In this document: positions 27,268-35,260 of the stretch, in pieces | Layout: every line of letters begins with the position of its first letter | Numbering within the stretch: the first letter of the stretch is position 1 | Assembly (NCBI GenBank): GCA_004297445.1 | Contig: SCUK01000051.1 | Coordinates: 38,930 to 102,929 of the forward strand | From: Anaerolineae bacterium | GTDB lineage: Bacteria > Chloroflexota > Anaerolineae > Anaerolineales > UBA11579 | Direction of reading: 5' to 3' | DNA: 64,000 bases | Made by a program: the position numbers and the translations under genes | The notes under the pieces: generated by a model | Seen by the model: the letters and a program-made list of their open reading frames with translations, nothing else | The model's database searches: none | Told to the model about the DNA's origin: nothing

Positions 27268-28026
27268 ATGCCATTACCGGTAATAACCCAAGCCGACGTT
27301 GAGAAGGCGCTGCGCGAACTGGGAATCCGCACCGGCGACGGGCTGCTGGTGCATGCCGCGCTGCAACTGCTCGGCCAGCCGGTGGGCGGGCCAGAGATAT
27401 ACCTACACGGTATTCAGGCAGTGATTGGACCGGAAGGCACGCTGGTTGTACCCACTTTCAACTTTGGCTTTGCGCGCGGCGAGGATTACGACCCGGCCAG
27501 CACGCCATCGCAGGGAATGGGCGTGTTCGCCGAATGGGTGCGGAGACAACCGGGGGCGCGGCGCACAACGCACCCGATGCAGTCGCTGGCAGCGCTGGGG
27601 GCGCGGGCAGAAGAATTAGCTGGGCTGGACACGCCCTCGGCCTTCGATGAAGGCTCGGCGTTCCACCGCATGCTGGACCATGATTTCAAGCTGCTGCTGC
27701 TCGGGGCGGATGTGGAGGCGGTTAGCATCCTGCATGTGAGCGAACAGCGCGCCAATGTACCTTACCGCTACTGGAAAGAGTTCAGCGGGCGTGTTTTGCG
27801 CGGGGGCGAATGGCAGGCCCGTACATACCGCATGTTCGTGCGGGATGAGAAAATCAATCCCAAACTGGTGGCGAAACCGATTCAAGTGGAACTGGCGCGG
27901 CGCGGGCAGTGGCACGCCGTGAAAGTGAACTTCGGTGTAATCGCCGCCTGCACGCTGCGCGACTATGTGGCGGCCACGGATGCCCTGCTGGCCAAAGACC
28001 CCTGGGCGTTTGTGGTGAACCGGTAG
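27268..28026 (+). CDS. AAC(3)-fold N-acyltransferase
   Basis: 252 residues, the usual size of the aminoglycoside 3-N-acetyltransferase family (Antibiotic_NAT). Recognisable blocks are GDGLLVHAALQLLG, GPEGTLVVPTFNFGFARGED, GVFAEWVRRQPGARRTTHPM (His at about residue 96) and LLLLGADVEAVSILHVSEQR. Members use acyl-CoA to acylate an amine and many are not resistance genes. In an operon with a carrier protein and amino acid ligase, it may acylate an amino sugar or the attached amino acid. The TAAGAT box directly upstream suggests its own leaderless transcript. Confidence 0.75.
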   Translation: MPLPVITQADVEKALRELGIRTGDGLLVHAALQLLGQPVGGPEIYLHGIQAVIGPEGTLVVPTFNFGFARGEDYDPASTPSQGMGVFAEWVRRQPGARRTTHPMQSLAALGARAEELAGLDTPSAFDEGSAFHRMLDHDFKLLLLGADVEAVSILHVSEQRANVPYRYWKEFSGRVLRGGEWQARTYRMFVRDEKINPKLVAKPIQVELARRGQWHAVKVNFGVIAACTLRDYVAATDALLAKDPWAFVVNR

Positions 28027-28039
28027 CCCGGCTTCGCGT

Positions 28040-28045
28040 TACACT
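28040..28045 (+). promoter_or_regulatory. Leaderless-type -10 box before the DUF4910 gene
   Basis: TACACT followed by ATTCCC and then ATG 28052; no ribosome-binding sequence lies between. Confidence 0.4.
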
Positions 28046-28051
28046 ATTCCC

Positions 28052-29374
28052 ATGTTTTCCCCTTCCATGGTCGACTTGCTGAACGAACTGTGGTTCCTGC
28101 CGCGTGAACTGGTGTCAGATGGTTATGACGCCGCGCTGGCGCGGCTGGCCGAAGTGGCACCGATGACGATTCACGAAGTCCCCAGCGGTACGCCGGTCTG
28201 GACATGGAAGGTGCCGGAGAAGTGGAGCATGGACGCGGCGTATTTAGAGACGCTGGACGGCAAACGCCTGCTGGATGCCGCCGAGCACCCGCTGCATGTG
28301 GTCTCATACTCGCTGCCATTTGAGGGCGTGGTAAGCCGCGCGGAATTGTTCCAGCACTTGCACACCCACCCGCGCCTGCCGGATGCCGTCCCGTTTGTGT
28401 TCAAGTATTACCAGCGCGACTGGGGGTTGTGCTGCTCTCAAGAGTTAAAGGACAGTCTGACGGACGAACAATACCGGGTGGTTATCCAGACCCGCTTTGA
28501 GCCGGGGGCGTTGAAGATTGGCGAAATCGTGATTTCCGGCGAGCGCGAAGAATGCTTTGTGCTGGCGGCGCACCTGTGCCACCCGGCGCAGGCCAACGAC
28601 GACTTGACCGGCGTGCTGGTGGGGCTGGATGTGGCGCGGGCGTTGTTGGCCGGGCCAAAGCCGCGCCACACCATCCGTGTGCTGTTTTTCCCGGAGACGA
28701 TTGGCTCCGTGGCCTATCTGAGCCGGCAGGAGGACCTGATTCCCCACATGCGCGGCGGGTTGTTCCTGGAGATGCTGGGCAACGATGCGCCGCTGGCCTT
28801 GCAGCAGTCCTTCCAGCCGCACAGCCAAAGTGACCGCGCGCTGGTGAGCGCGTTTCGCGGCCTCGCGCCGGACGGTTACGTGGGACCCTACCGCACCATC
28901 ATCGACAACGACGAACGCCAGTTCAACGCGCCGGGCGTGCGCGTGCCGATGCTTTCCATGTCCCGCGTGGTGAATCCGCACCTGCCGGAGTCGCGCTTCG
29001 CGCCGTACCCCGAATACCATTCCAGCCATGACACGCCGGCCATCGTGACCCAGGAACGGCTGGAAGCAGCGCGGGATGCGGCGCTGGCTCTGGTGCAAGC
29101 GTTTGACAGCAACCGCTACGTGGTGAACCAGTTCAAGGGCGAGGTGTTCGCCTCCGGGCACGGCATCTGGATTGATTACCGCGTAAACCCCGAGGGTCAT
29201 CGCAACCTGTTCCAAATCATGGAGCGCTGTGACGGTGAACGCACCGTGGCGGACATCGCCATGGAACTGGAGTTGCCGTATACAGCGGTGTTTGACATTG
29301 TAAGCCAGTTTGCAGAGAAAGCGCTGGTGACGTTCAGTGACAGACCACAGCCAACCGCGCCGCGGCGCGGGTAG
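28052..29374 (+). CDS. DUF4910 aminopeptidase-like protein with C-terminal winged helix
   Basis: 440 residues. The centre is an M28-like zinc aminopeptidase fold: HLCHPAQANDDLTG (174-187) supplies His and Asp ligands, FFPETIGS (212-219) a glutamate, and EYHSSHDTP (about 325-333) a further His/Asp. The last ~75 residues (RCDGERTVADIAMELELPY) look like a winged helix. This family is common in glycan clusters and its reaction is unsettled. Here it may trim or hydrolyse an aminoacyl or peptidyl group on a sugar, matching the amino acid-activating genes upstream. Not a secreted protease: there is no signal peptide. Confidence 0.75.
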   Translation: MFSPSMVDLLNELWFLPRELVSDGYDAALARLAEVAPMTIHEVPSGTPVWTWKVPEKWSMDAAYLETLDGKRLLDAAEHPLHVVSYSLPFEGVVSRAELFQHLHTHPRLPDAVPFVFKYYQRDWGLCCSQELKDSLTDEQYRVVIQTRFEPGALKIGEIVISGEREECFVLAAHLCHPAQANDDLTGVLVGLDVARALLAGPKPRHTIRVLFFPETIGSVAYLSRQEDLIPHMRGGLFLEMLGNDAPLALQQSFQPHSQSDRALVSAFRGLAPDGYVGPYRTIIDNDERQFNAPGVRVPMLSMSRVVNPHLPESRFAPYPEYHSSHDTPAIVTQERLEAARDAALALVQAFDSNRYVVNQFKGEVFASGHGIWIDYRVNPEGHRNLFQIMERCDGERTVADIAMELELPYTAVFDIVSQFAEKALVTFSDRPQPTAPRRG

Positions 29375-29425
29375 GCTGGCAAAGGCTTTCAGCACAGTGG
29401 CGCAGGGGGTCAACGGCAAATCCGT

Positions 29426-29474
29426 CTCACGCAAAGTGGGCGATGAACATAGCCTCGCGAAGACGCAAAGAAAA
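29426..29474. repeat. CTCACGCAAAG-type intergenic repeat (family B)
   Basis: CTCACGCAAAG (29426-29436) and CGCAAAGAAAA (29464-29474) are separated by a 27-base spacer, as if a B repeat were interrupted. It sits in the 171-base gap before the sulfotransferase gene. Confidence 0.5.
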
Positions 29475-29522
29475 TCATAGGGTGATGGACATATTAGAAG
29501 CCGACTTCCGCATACTGCGTGG

Positions 29523-29537
29523 CATCTGTGGTTAAAT
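29523..29537 (+). promoter_or_regulatory. Shared upstream box CATCTGTGGTTAAAT, copy 1
   Basis: The 15-mer is identical to 31204-31218 and sits 8 bases before ATG 29546. Its TTAAAT end can serve as a -10 box for a leaderless transcript. Confidence 0.45.
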
Positions 29538-29545
29538 TCTCCCCA

Positions 29546-30388
29546 ATGGACGTGAAAACTCAACTCAAGCGAGTGCGCCACAGTTGGCGGCGTGGCACGG
29601 CGCGGCGGCAGTGGGGCACGGCGGCGCTGGCGGCCAGCCCGGCGGTGCTGGGCAACGCCATGCCCAAGTCCGGGTCACACCTCATCAGCCAGGTATTGCA
29701 GGGGCTGCCGCAGGTGGGCCCGTTCGTGGACCCCGGCTACCCGCCGGTGAACCGCGACCAGGCCAATGCCAAGCTGGACGACGATACCGTGCTGGCTAAC
29801 CTGCGCGGCATGCAACCCGGCGACCTGCGCTATGGCTACGTGCAGGCGCGCGAGCCGTTTCTCTCGCTGTTGGGGGAGACGGGCCGCGCCACAATCTTCG
29901 TATACCGTGACCCGCGGGATGTCATCGTCTCGCATGTGTTTTACGCCGCTGACCTGCACCCCGGGCACGCCCTGCACCGCTATTACAACGAACAACTGAC
30001 CACGATGGAACAGCGCATTGACGCGGCGATTGATGGCGTGGACGAGCCGGGGGCAGAGCTCTCGCCGATACGCGCCAAGTACGAGAACTACCTGGCCTGG
30101 CTGGACCAGCCATGGGCGCTGTGCCTGAAATTTGAAGAGCTGATCCTGAACCGGGATATCGCTCTGGGCCAGCTGCTGGATTACCTGGAGGCACGGGGAT
30201 TCAAGCACGTTCTGCCGCGCGCCAGCGCGCTGGCGGCGCTGGCACAGGCCATCGAACCCAAGCGCTCGGGGACATTCCGCAAGGGGCAGCCGGGCGGCTG
30301 GCGCGAGCACTTCACCCCTGCCAACATCCGCCACTTCGAGCAGGCGGCAGGCGACCTGCTGGCGCGGCTGGGCTATGCCAATGGCTGA
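29546..30388 (+). CDS. SULT-type sulfotransferase
   Basis: 280 residues from ATG 29546. The PAPS 5'-phosphosulfate loop is NAMPKSGSHLISQVLQGL (about residues 34-51), the 3'-phosphate motif is IFVYRDPRDVIVSHVFY, and near the end FRKGQPGGWREHFT (about 248-261) matches the R-K-G-x-x-G-x-W-x-x-x-F-T motif of cytosolic sulfotransferases. It would sulfate a glycan hydroxyl in the cytoplasm. Very similar in layout to 31226, from which it is separated by a third, different sulfotransferase gene; the pair looks like a duplication. Overlaps the next gene's start. Confidence 0.83.
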   Translation: MDVKTQLKRVRHSWRRGTARRQWGTAALAASPAVLGNAMPKSGSHLISQVLQGLPQVGPFVDPGYPPVNRDQANAKLDDDTVLANLRGMQPGDLRYGYVQAREPFLSLLGETGRATIFVYRDPRDVIVSHVFYAADLHPGHALHRYYNEQLTTMEQRIDAAIDGVDEPGAELSPIRAKYENYLAWLDQPWALCLKFEELILNRDIALGQLLDYLEARGFKHVLPRASALAALAQAIEPKRSGTFRKGQPGGWREHFTPANIRHFEQAAGDLLARLGYANG

Positions 30389-31103
30389 TTCAGGATTGAT
30401 GTCCAAACTGCGCGGCCGGCTGGACCAACTGGCCTGGCTGCCGCGCATCGCAGTTCTGCGCGCCCGGGGCAAACGGCGCGTGGCGCTGGCGTCGTTCCCG
30501 CGCAGCGGCAACACCTGGCTGCGCGGGCTGATTGAAGCCGCCACCGGCCAGCCGACCGGATCGATTTACAACGACCGGGTGATGGCGCGGGGCGAAGAGG
30601 GCGTGGTGATTAAAACGCATGCGTGGGACATGCCCCGCTATACGCATGCGGTACTGGTGGTGCGCCACCCGTTTGATGCACTGCCGTCCTATTTCCATTA
30701 CCGTCAGAATATCTGGAAGGAAACGACTCTGACCTGGGAGGCGTTCTTGCCGGGGGCGATTGAGGAGTGGCGCGGGCACACAACGCGCTGGCTGGCGGCG
30801 GGGCGGCGCATGCCGCTGTACCGCGTGCGTTACGAAGACTTGCTGGCCGAGCCGCAGGGCGAACTGGCAAATCTGCTGGCATGGCTGGGTTTTGTCCTGC
30901 CTGCCGAGCAGGTGGCCGCGGCGATTGACCACAACGCGCTGGAAAAGATGCGCGCTCGCCACCCGCGGTTGGGCGGGGAGTTTTTCCGGCGCGGTTTAAG
31001 CGGCGTGGGCATCGAGGAGTTCAGCGAGGCGGAACGCGCACTGGTGCGCCAGCGGTTGGGTGACCTGCTGGCCGAACTGGGATACGACGGCGGGGAAAGT
31101 TGA
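30375..31103 (+). CDS. Sulfotransferase
   Basis: 242 residues from ATG 30375 (ATG 30381 is equally possible); it overlaps the previous stop. The P-loop-like motif is LASFPRSGNTWLRGLIEAA (about residues 38-56) and the second motif is LVVRHPFDALPSYFHYRQN. It lacks the R-K-G-x-x-G-x-W block of its neighbours; FFRRGLSGVGIEEFS occupies that place. It belongs to a WSC-/Sulfotransfer_1-like subgroup and probably acts on a different position of the same glycan. PAPS would come from the enzyme at 17640. Confidence 0.8.
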   Translation: MPMADSGLMSKLRGRLDQLAWLPRIAVLRARGKRRVALASFPRSGNTWLRGLIEAATGQPTGSIYNDRVMARGEEGVVIKTHAWDMPRYTHAVLVVRHPFDALPSYFHYRQNIWKETTLTWEAFLPGAIEEWRGHTTRWLAAGRRMPLYRVRYEDLLAEPQGELANLLAWLGFVLPAEQVAAAIDHNALEKMRARHPRLGGEFFRRGLSGVGIEEFSEAERALVRQRLGDLLAELGYDGGES

Positions 31104-31110
31104 GAGCCTT

Positions 31111-31140
31111 TTCACCAAAGAGACACAGTAGCGCAGAGAA
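31111..31140. repeat. Short intergenic repeat related to 11231 (TTCACCA...ACACAG)
   Basis: TTCACCAAAGAGACACAGTAGCGCAGAGAA resembles the left part of the repeat at 11231. It lies in the 122-base gap between two sulfotransferase genes. Confidence 0.4.
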
Positions 31141-31203
31141 AACCAGGAACGGCACAAGCACACTCCAGCACTCCAATCGGTTGCCACTCCCACAGCATCC
31201 CTT

Positions 31204-31218
31204 CATCTGTGGTTAAAT
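31204..31218 (+). promoter_or_regulatory. Shared upstream box CATCTGTGGTTAAAT, copy 2
   Basis: Identical 15-mer to 29523-29537, here 7 bases before ATG 31226. No Shine-Dalgarno sequence intervenes. Confidence 0.45.
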
Positions 31219-31225
31219 CTTCTTC

Positions 31226-32077
31226 ATGAGCATTAAGTCATCAATGAAATCTATCCGGCACAGCGGCAGGCGTGCGCTGGCACGCTGGCGCTGGGGGGCG
31301 CTGGATGGGCCGGTGCTGTTTGGCAATTCGTTCCCCAAGAGCGGCACGCATTTGCTGACGCAGGTGCTGGAAGGATTCACCGCGCTGGGGCCGGCGGTGG
31401 ATAGCGGTTTGCCGCCCGTCATCACCTTTGATGGGCCGACGGGAAAACCGCGGCCATTGGCGGCCATCCTGGTCGACCTGGCGCGACTGCGACCGGGCGA
31501 TGTGGCCTACGGCCACCTGCACGCCGAACCGGAGATTCAGGCGGCGTTGTGCGCAGATGGCGTGGTGCCGTACTTCATTTCCCGCGACCCGCGCGATGTG
31601 GTCGTCTCCCACGTGCATTATGTGACCGAGATGGAGCCGAACCACGTCCACCACCGCTATTACACCGAGAAACTTCACACCTTCGAGGAACGCCTGCGGG
31701 TGAGCATCCTGGGCCTGCCCGAATTGGACGTACCCTTCCCGGACATCGCCGGGCGGTTTGCGCCCTACCTGGGCTGGCTGGAACGCCCGGAGATGCTGTG
31801 CCTGCGCTACGAGGACTTTCTGTCTACGCCGCAGGAAACGCTGGGGCGCGTGCTTGACCACGCCACGGCGCGCGGCTTCAAGTGCCGGGTGGCACGCGAA
31901 CAGGCGATAAGCATCCTCCACAAGCATATTGACCCGAAACGCTCGCCGACCTTCCGCAGCGGGCAGGCCGGCGGCTGGCGCAAACACTTCACGCCGGAAG
32001 TTATCACGCTATTCAAGCAGGCCAGCGGCGACCTGCTGACGCGGTTGGGCTACGAGCCGGACGCGAACTGGTCATGA
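31226..32077 (+). CDS. SULT-type sulfotransferase
   Basis: 283 residues. Motifs: FGNSFPKSGTHLLTQVLEG (about residues 32-50), VPYFISRDPRDVVVSHVHYV and FRSGQAGGWRKHFTP, the last being the R-x-G-x-x-G-x-W-x-x-x-F-T block. Closely parallels 29546 (both have PKSG-H-L, GP.VD.G.PPV and PKRS.TFR), so this is a paralogue. It presumably uses PAPS to sulfate the island glycan, perhaps at a neighbouring position. Ends in an ATGA overlap with a GT2 gene, so sulfation and sugar addition are expressed together. Confidence 0.83.
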   Translation: MSIKSSMKSIRHSGRRALARWRWGALDGPVLFGNSFPKSGTHLLTQVLEGFTALGPAVDSGLPPVITFDGPTGKPRPLAAILVDLARLRPGDVAYGHLHAEPEIQAALCADGVVPYFISRDPRDVVVSHVHYVTEMEPNHVHHRYYTEKLHTFEERLRVSILGLPELDVPFPDIAGRFAPYLGWLERPEMLCLRYEDFLSTPQETLGRVLDHATARGFKCRVAREQAISILHKHIDPKRSPTFRSGQAGGWRKHFTPEVITLFKQASGDLLTRLGYEPDANWS

Positions 32078-32979
32078 CGCTGCGCGCCACCATCGTCATT
32101 CGCGCCTATAACGAGGGGCGGCACATCGGCCGCCTGCTGGCAGGCCTGCAGGGTCAGCACGTTCGCGATTTTGAAATCATCCTGGTAGATTCCGGTTCGA
32201 CCGATGACACGGTTGCGCTGGCCGAGAGGAACGCGGTGCAGGTGCTGCATATCGCGCCGGATGAATTCACCTTTGGCCGTTCGCTGAACCACGGCATCGC
32301 CGCGGCGCAGGGCGAGTTCATCGTTAACATCAGCGCGCATTGCTACCCGATGCATGACGAATGGCTGGGGCGGCTGCTGGCAGCGTTTGATGACCGGCAG
32401 GTGGCGCTGGCCTACGGCATGCAGCGCGGCGATGGGCGCAGCCGTTTCGCCGAGCGACGCTTCTTTGAGCACTACTACCCGGAGGTCTCCAACCCGCGCC
32501 AGACCGACCCGTTCTGCAACAACGCCAATGCCGCCATCCGGCGGGCGCTGTGGGAGCAAAACCCGTATGACGAAAGCCTGACCGGCCTGGAAGACCTGGC
32601 CTGGGCTTCATGGGCGCTGCACGCGGGCCACGCGCTGGCCTATGTGGCCGAAGCGGGCGTGATTCATGTCCATGAAGAATCACCACAGCAGGTGTACAAC
32701 CGCTACCAACGCGAGGCGATTGCGATGAAGGAATTGCTGCCGCACAGCCGCTACAAACTGCGCCATGCGGTAAGTCTGTTCGCCCGCTATGCCTGGGGCG
32801 ACCTGCAGGCGGCGGCCCGCGAAGGAGTACTGCTACGCAAGGGCTGGGAAATCCTGTGGTTTCGCTGGATGCAGCACTGGGGGACCTACCGCGGTTACCG
32901 GCACACCGGCCGGGTGACAGACCGGATGCGACAGGTGTTTTATTACTCACCCGAAATATTGACGAGGAACCGGCGATGA
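32074..32979 (+). CDS. Glycosyltransferase family 2 (rhamnosyltransferase-like)
   Basis: 301 residues, started within ATGA. GT-A fold: TIVIRAYNEGRHIGRLLAGL at the N-terminus, EIILVDSGSTDDTVALAE, then FIVNISAHCYPMHDEWLGRL (about 88-107), in which S-A-H-x-x-P replaces a plain D-x-D, as in rhamnosyltransferase-like GT2 proteins. The acceptor region has NNANAAIRRALWEQNPYDES and LEDLAWA. It adds a sugar to the growing glycan at the cytoplasmic membrane face. It overlaps the following esterase gene by 4 bases. Confidence 0.8.
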   Translation: MTLRATIVIRAYNEGRHIGRLLAGLQGQHVRDFEIILVDSGSTDDTVALAERNAVQVLHIAPDEFTFGRSLNHGIAAAQGEFIVNISAHCYPMHDEWLGRLLAAFDDRQVALAYGMQRGDGRSRFAERRFFEHYYPEVSNPRQTDPFCNNANAAIRRALWEQNPYDESLTGLEDLAWASWALHAGHALAYVAEAGVIHVHEESPQQVYNRYQREAIAMKELLPHSRYKLRHAVSLFARYAWGDLQAAAREGVLLRKGWEILWFRWMQHWGTYRGYRHTGRVTDRMRQVFYYSPEILTRNRR

Positions 32980-33626
32980 GCGAACCTACCGACCCCCACA
33001 GCGGCGCGCAAATTTTGAGCGCCGGCGCACCGCTGGAAAAAGCGAAGGCGGCGGTGATTCTGGTACACGGCCGCGGCGCATCGGCGCAGGACATTCTGTC
33101 GCTGGCGCCACACATCGGCACGCCGGATGTCGCGTTCCTTGCGCCGCAGGCGCACGGTTCCACTTGGTATCCGTATTCGTTCATGGCGGCGGCCGGGGCC
33201 AATGAGCCGTGGTTGAGTTCGGCGCTGGGGCTGCTGGGCTGGCTGGTGGCCGATGTGGGTTCGGCAGGCGTTCCGCCGGAGCGCATCGCGCTGGTGGGCT
33301 TCTCCCAGGGCGGCTGCCTGGCGCTGACCTTTGCGGCGCGCACCGCGCAACGCTACGGCGCGCTGGCCGGGTTGAGCGCCGGGCTCATCGGCCCACCGGG
33401 GACGGCGTTTGCATTCAACGGCTCGCTGGCAAGTACTCCGGTTTTTATGGGCTGTTCGGATATCGACCCGCACATCCCGCTGGAACGGGTGGAGGAGTCT
33501 GCGGGTGTGCTTGCCGGGATGGGTGGCACGGTGGACAAGCGCATTTACCCGGGCATGGGGCACATGGTGAACGAAGAGGAGTTGACGGCAGTGGCAGCGC
33601 TGGTGGCGGGAATGGCGGGAAACTGA
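32976..33626 (+). CDS. Alpha/beta-hydrolase carboxylesterase (Abhydrolase_2)
   Basis: 216 residues from ATG 32976, overlapping the GT2 stop. The nucleophile elbow is VGFSQGGCLAL, the acid is in CSDIDPHIPL and the histidine in PGMGHMVNEEEL, giving a complete Ser-Asp-His triad. N-terminal AVILVHGRGASAQD carries the oxyanion region. This family (lysophospholipase/carboxylesterase, phospholipase-like) cleaves short ester bonds. As the last gene of the glycan run it may remove O-acyl groups from sugars, or it may simply be housekeeping. A bidirectional terminator follows. Confidence 0.78.
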   Translation: MSEPTDPHSGAQILSAGAPLEKAKAAVILVHGRGASAQDILSLAPHIGTPDVAFLAPQAHGSTWYPYSFMAAAGANEPWLSSALGLLGWLVADVGSAGVPPERIALVGFSQGGCLALTFAARTAQRYGALAGLSAGLIGPPGTAFAFNGSLASTPVFMGCSDIDPHIPLERVEESAGVLAGMGGTVDKRIYPGMGHMVNEEELTAVAALVAGMAGN

Positions 33627-33646
33627 CTGTATTAGTCTGAAAACAA

Positions 33647-33676
33647 AAATGAGGTCTGCATTCGCAGACCTCATTT
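33647..33676. terminator. Bidirectional terminator between the esterase and nirK genes
   Basis: AAATGAGGTCTGC (33647-33659), loop ATTC, GCAGACCTCATTT (33664-33676): 13-bp arms between two convergent genes, with A/T-rich flanks on both sides. Confidence 0.85.
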
Positions 33677-33694
33677 CGTTAAGGCATGGTGATG

Positions 33695-35155
33695 TTATGG
33701 ATTGACCGGCCCCTCATGGAAGACGTCTTCGGACTCCACGCCGGTCACAATCAGGTAGCCAACCAGCCCGCGCTCCAGACGGCTGAGAGCATGGTCCACC
33801 AGGATATAGGTGCCCGGTTCTTCCACTTTGAATTCCACAATCCACGCGCTGCCAGGCGGCACGGAGATGGTCTGCACATCGGTGAGCACATCAGACGTGA
33901 TGGAGCCGAAGGGGTATACCCGGTCAAAGATTTCACCGATGACGTGGAACGAGGACGTGAAGTTGGGCCCGCCCACACCGAAGAAGATGCGCACCGTCTC
34001 CCCTACTTCTGCCTGCAGCGCGTAGTCTTCGAGGGTGAGTCCGCCTGCCGCGCCGTTGAAGACGATGTATTCCGGCCGTTCGTTCAGCATGGCTTCATGG
34101 TCGTGGGTCATTTCGCCGGGCGTACCATATGGCTGGTCGGTGTAGATCTCACCCTGCATTACATAGAACTCGCGGTCCACCGGCGGCAAACCGCCTTCCG
34201 GTTCCACCAGAATGAGGCCGTACATACCAGCAGAGATGTGGTGCGGCACGCTGGCCGTGGCACAATGGTAAACGTAGATGCCGGGGTTGAGCGCAGTGAA
34301 GGTGAAGGTCTTGCTGCCGCCCGGCTCCACCTGGGAATACACCGCGCCGCCGCCGGGGCCGTTCACGGCATGCAGGTCTATGGAGTGGACGAACTTGTTA
34401 GTTTCTTCATTGGCAAGAGTAAGCTCCACGGTGTCGCCCACACGCACGCGCAGGAACGGACCGGGGACCGCGCCGTTGAACGTGAAGTAGGAATACGTGG
34501 TGCCGTTGGCGAGCTGGCCCTGCACTTCCACAGCAGTCAGGTCAATCTGCACGGTCTGCGGCTCGCGGCCGCCGAGGGGGGCGGGGACGTTGGCGGGGTT
34601 GTTCACCACGCTATCGCCGGTAGCGCCGCCCACTTCGGCATCGCCAATCAGAATCAAACCCTCCATACCGGCAGCACGGTGGCCGGGGATGCTGCAATAG
34701 TAGCTGGCGGCGGTGGCTTCATCGGCGCGGAACTGGAGGATGGCTTCCTGGCCTTCCACAGTGACCGGTCCGGTTTCGATGTCAAATTCGTCAATGCGCA
34801 AATCGTGTTCCACCGCCTGGCCGTTAATCAGCCGGATTTCGACAATCTGGCCGGGTTCGGCGGTGAGGGTGGGATTAGCGATGCCATCAATGTCACCGCC
34901 AACGCCGTAGAACATCAACATGTGGCCGTCGCCCCCGGTCTTGAGGGTGTAGGTCACGTCCGGGGTACCGAGAATCTCGCCGCCAATCCGGGGTTCGGGT
35001 GTTGCGAGCTGTTGTTGAATCTCGGCCACCTGGCTGCTGAGGGCATCCACCGTGGGACGGGCCAGGTAATTGGCGTAAGGTTCCGGCACGCAGGCGCTCA
35101 ACAACAGGGTCGTGATTGCCAGCGCAAAAAGCAGAAAGCGAGCAGTTTTCATCAT
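33695..35155 (-). CDS. nirK: Copper nitrite reductase (NirK-type) lipoprotein with extra N-terminal cupredoxin domain
   Basis: 486 residues from ATG 35155; the in-frame TTG at 35164 is part of the TTGGAG ribosome site, so it is not used. Lipobox LLSAC places the lipidated Cys at 22. A coiled region (36-57) is followed by a cupredoxin domain of about 60-178 (VEHDLRIDE, YYCSIPGHRAAGM), then two NirK cupredoxin domains: KFVHSIDLHAVNGPGGG (catalytic Asp and type 2 copper His), VYHCATASVPHHISAGM (type 1 copper Cys-His-Met), SSFHVIGEIFD (catalytic His) and VDHALSRLERG. It reduces nitrite to NO on the outer face of the membrane; the added domain may pass electrons. A laccase-like oxidase is the alternative, but Asp and His fit NirK. 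Confidence 0.85.
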   Translation of the reverse strand: MMKTARFLLFALAITTLLLSACVPEPYANYLARPTVDALSSQVAEIQQQLATPEPRIGGEILGTPDVTYTLKTGGDGHMLMFYGVGGDIDGIANPTLTAEPGQIVEIRLINGQAVEHDLRIDEFDIETGPVTVEGQEAILQFRADEATAASYYCSIPGHRAAGMEGLILIGDAEVGGATGDSVVNNPANVPAPLGGREPQTVQIDLTAVEVQGQLANGTTYSYFTFNGAVPGPFLRVRVGDTVELTLANEETNKFVHSIDLHAVNGPGGGAVYSQVEPGGSKTFTFTALNPGIYVYHCATASVPHHISAGMYGLILVEPEGGLPPVDREFYVMQGEIYTDQPYGTPGEMTHDHEAMLNERPEYIVFNGAAGGLTLEDYALQAEVGETVRIFFGVGGPNFTSSFHVIGEIFDRVYPFGSITSDVLTDVQTISVPPGSAWIVEFKVEEPGTYILVDHALSRLERGLVGYLIVTGVESEDVFHEGPVNP

Positions 35156-35207
35156 AAACTCCAATCGAAGGTTTCCTAAATCATGACTTTATTTATCCTA
35201 TTTGTCA

Positions 35208-35221
35208 TTGCGCTAGCGCAA
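35208..35221. promoter_or_regulatory. Crp/Fnr-type operator palindrome TTGCGCTAGCGCAA
   Basis: A perfect 14-base palindrome with the TTG-N8-CAA geometry of Fnr/Dnr boxes, midway between nirK and the divergent Crp/Fnr regulator. It sits about 46 bases before the regulator start and about 60 bases from the nirK start. Confidence 0.6.
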
Positions 35222-35248
35222 TATAGGTACGGCCCGACGACGGCGCGG

Positions 35249-35254
35249 TAGAAT
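35249..35254 (+). promoter_or_regulatory. Leaderless-type -10 box before the Crp/Fnr gene
   Basis: TAGAAT, then CCGGGC, then ATG 35261; no ribosome-binding sequence. Confidence 0.45.
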
Positions 35255-35260
35255 CCGGGC

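Noticed and set aside
27268..28026. Aminoglycoside resistance gene
   Set aside because: Only the fold matches AAC(3); many family members act on other amines and the neighbours are glycan and carrier-protein genes.
33686..35179. 497-residue frame antisense to nirK
   Set aside because: The minus-strand product has a lipobox and the full NirK copper ligands; the antisense frame has no recognisable feature.
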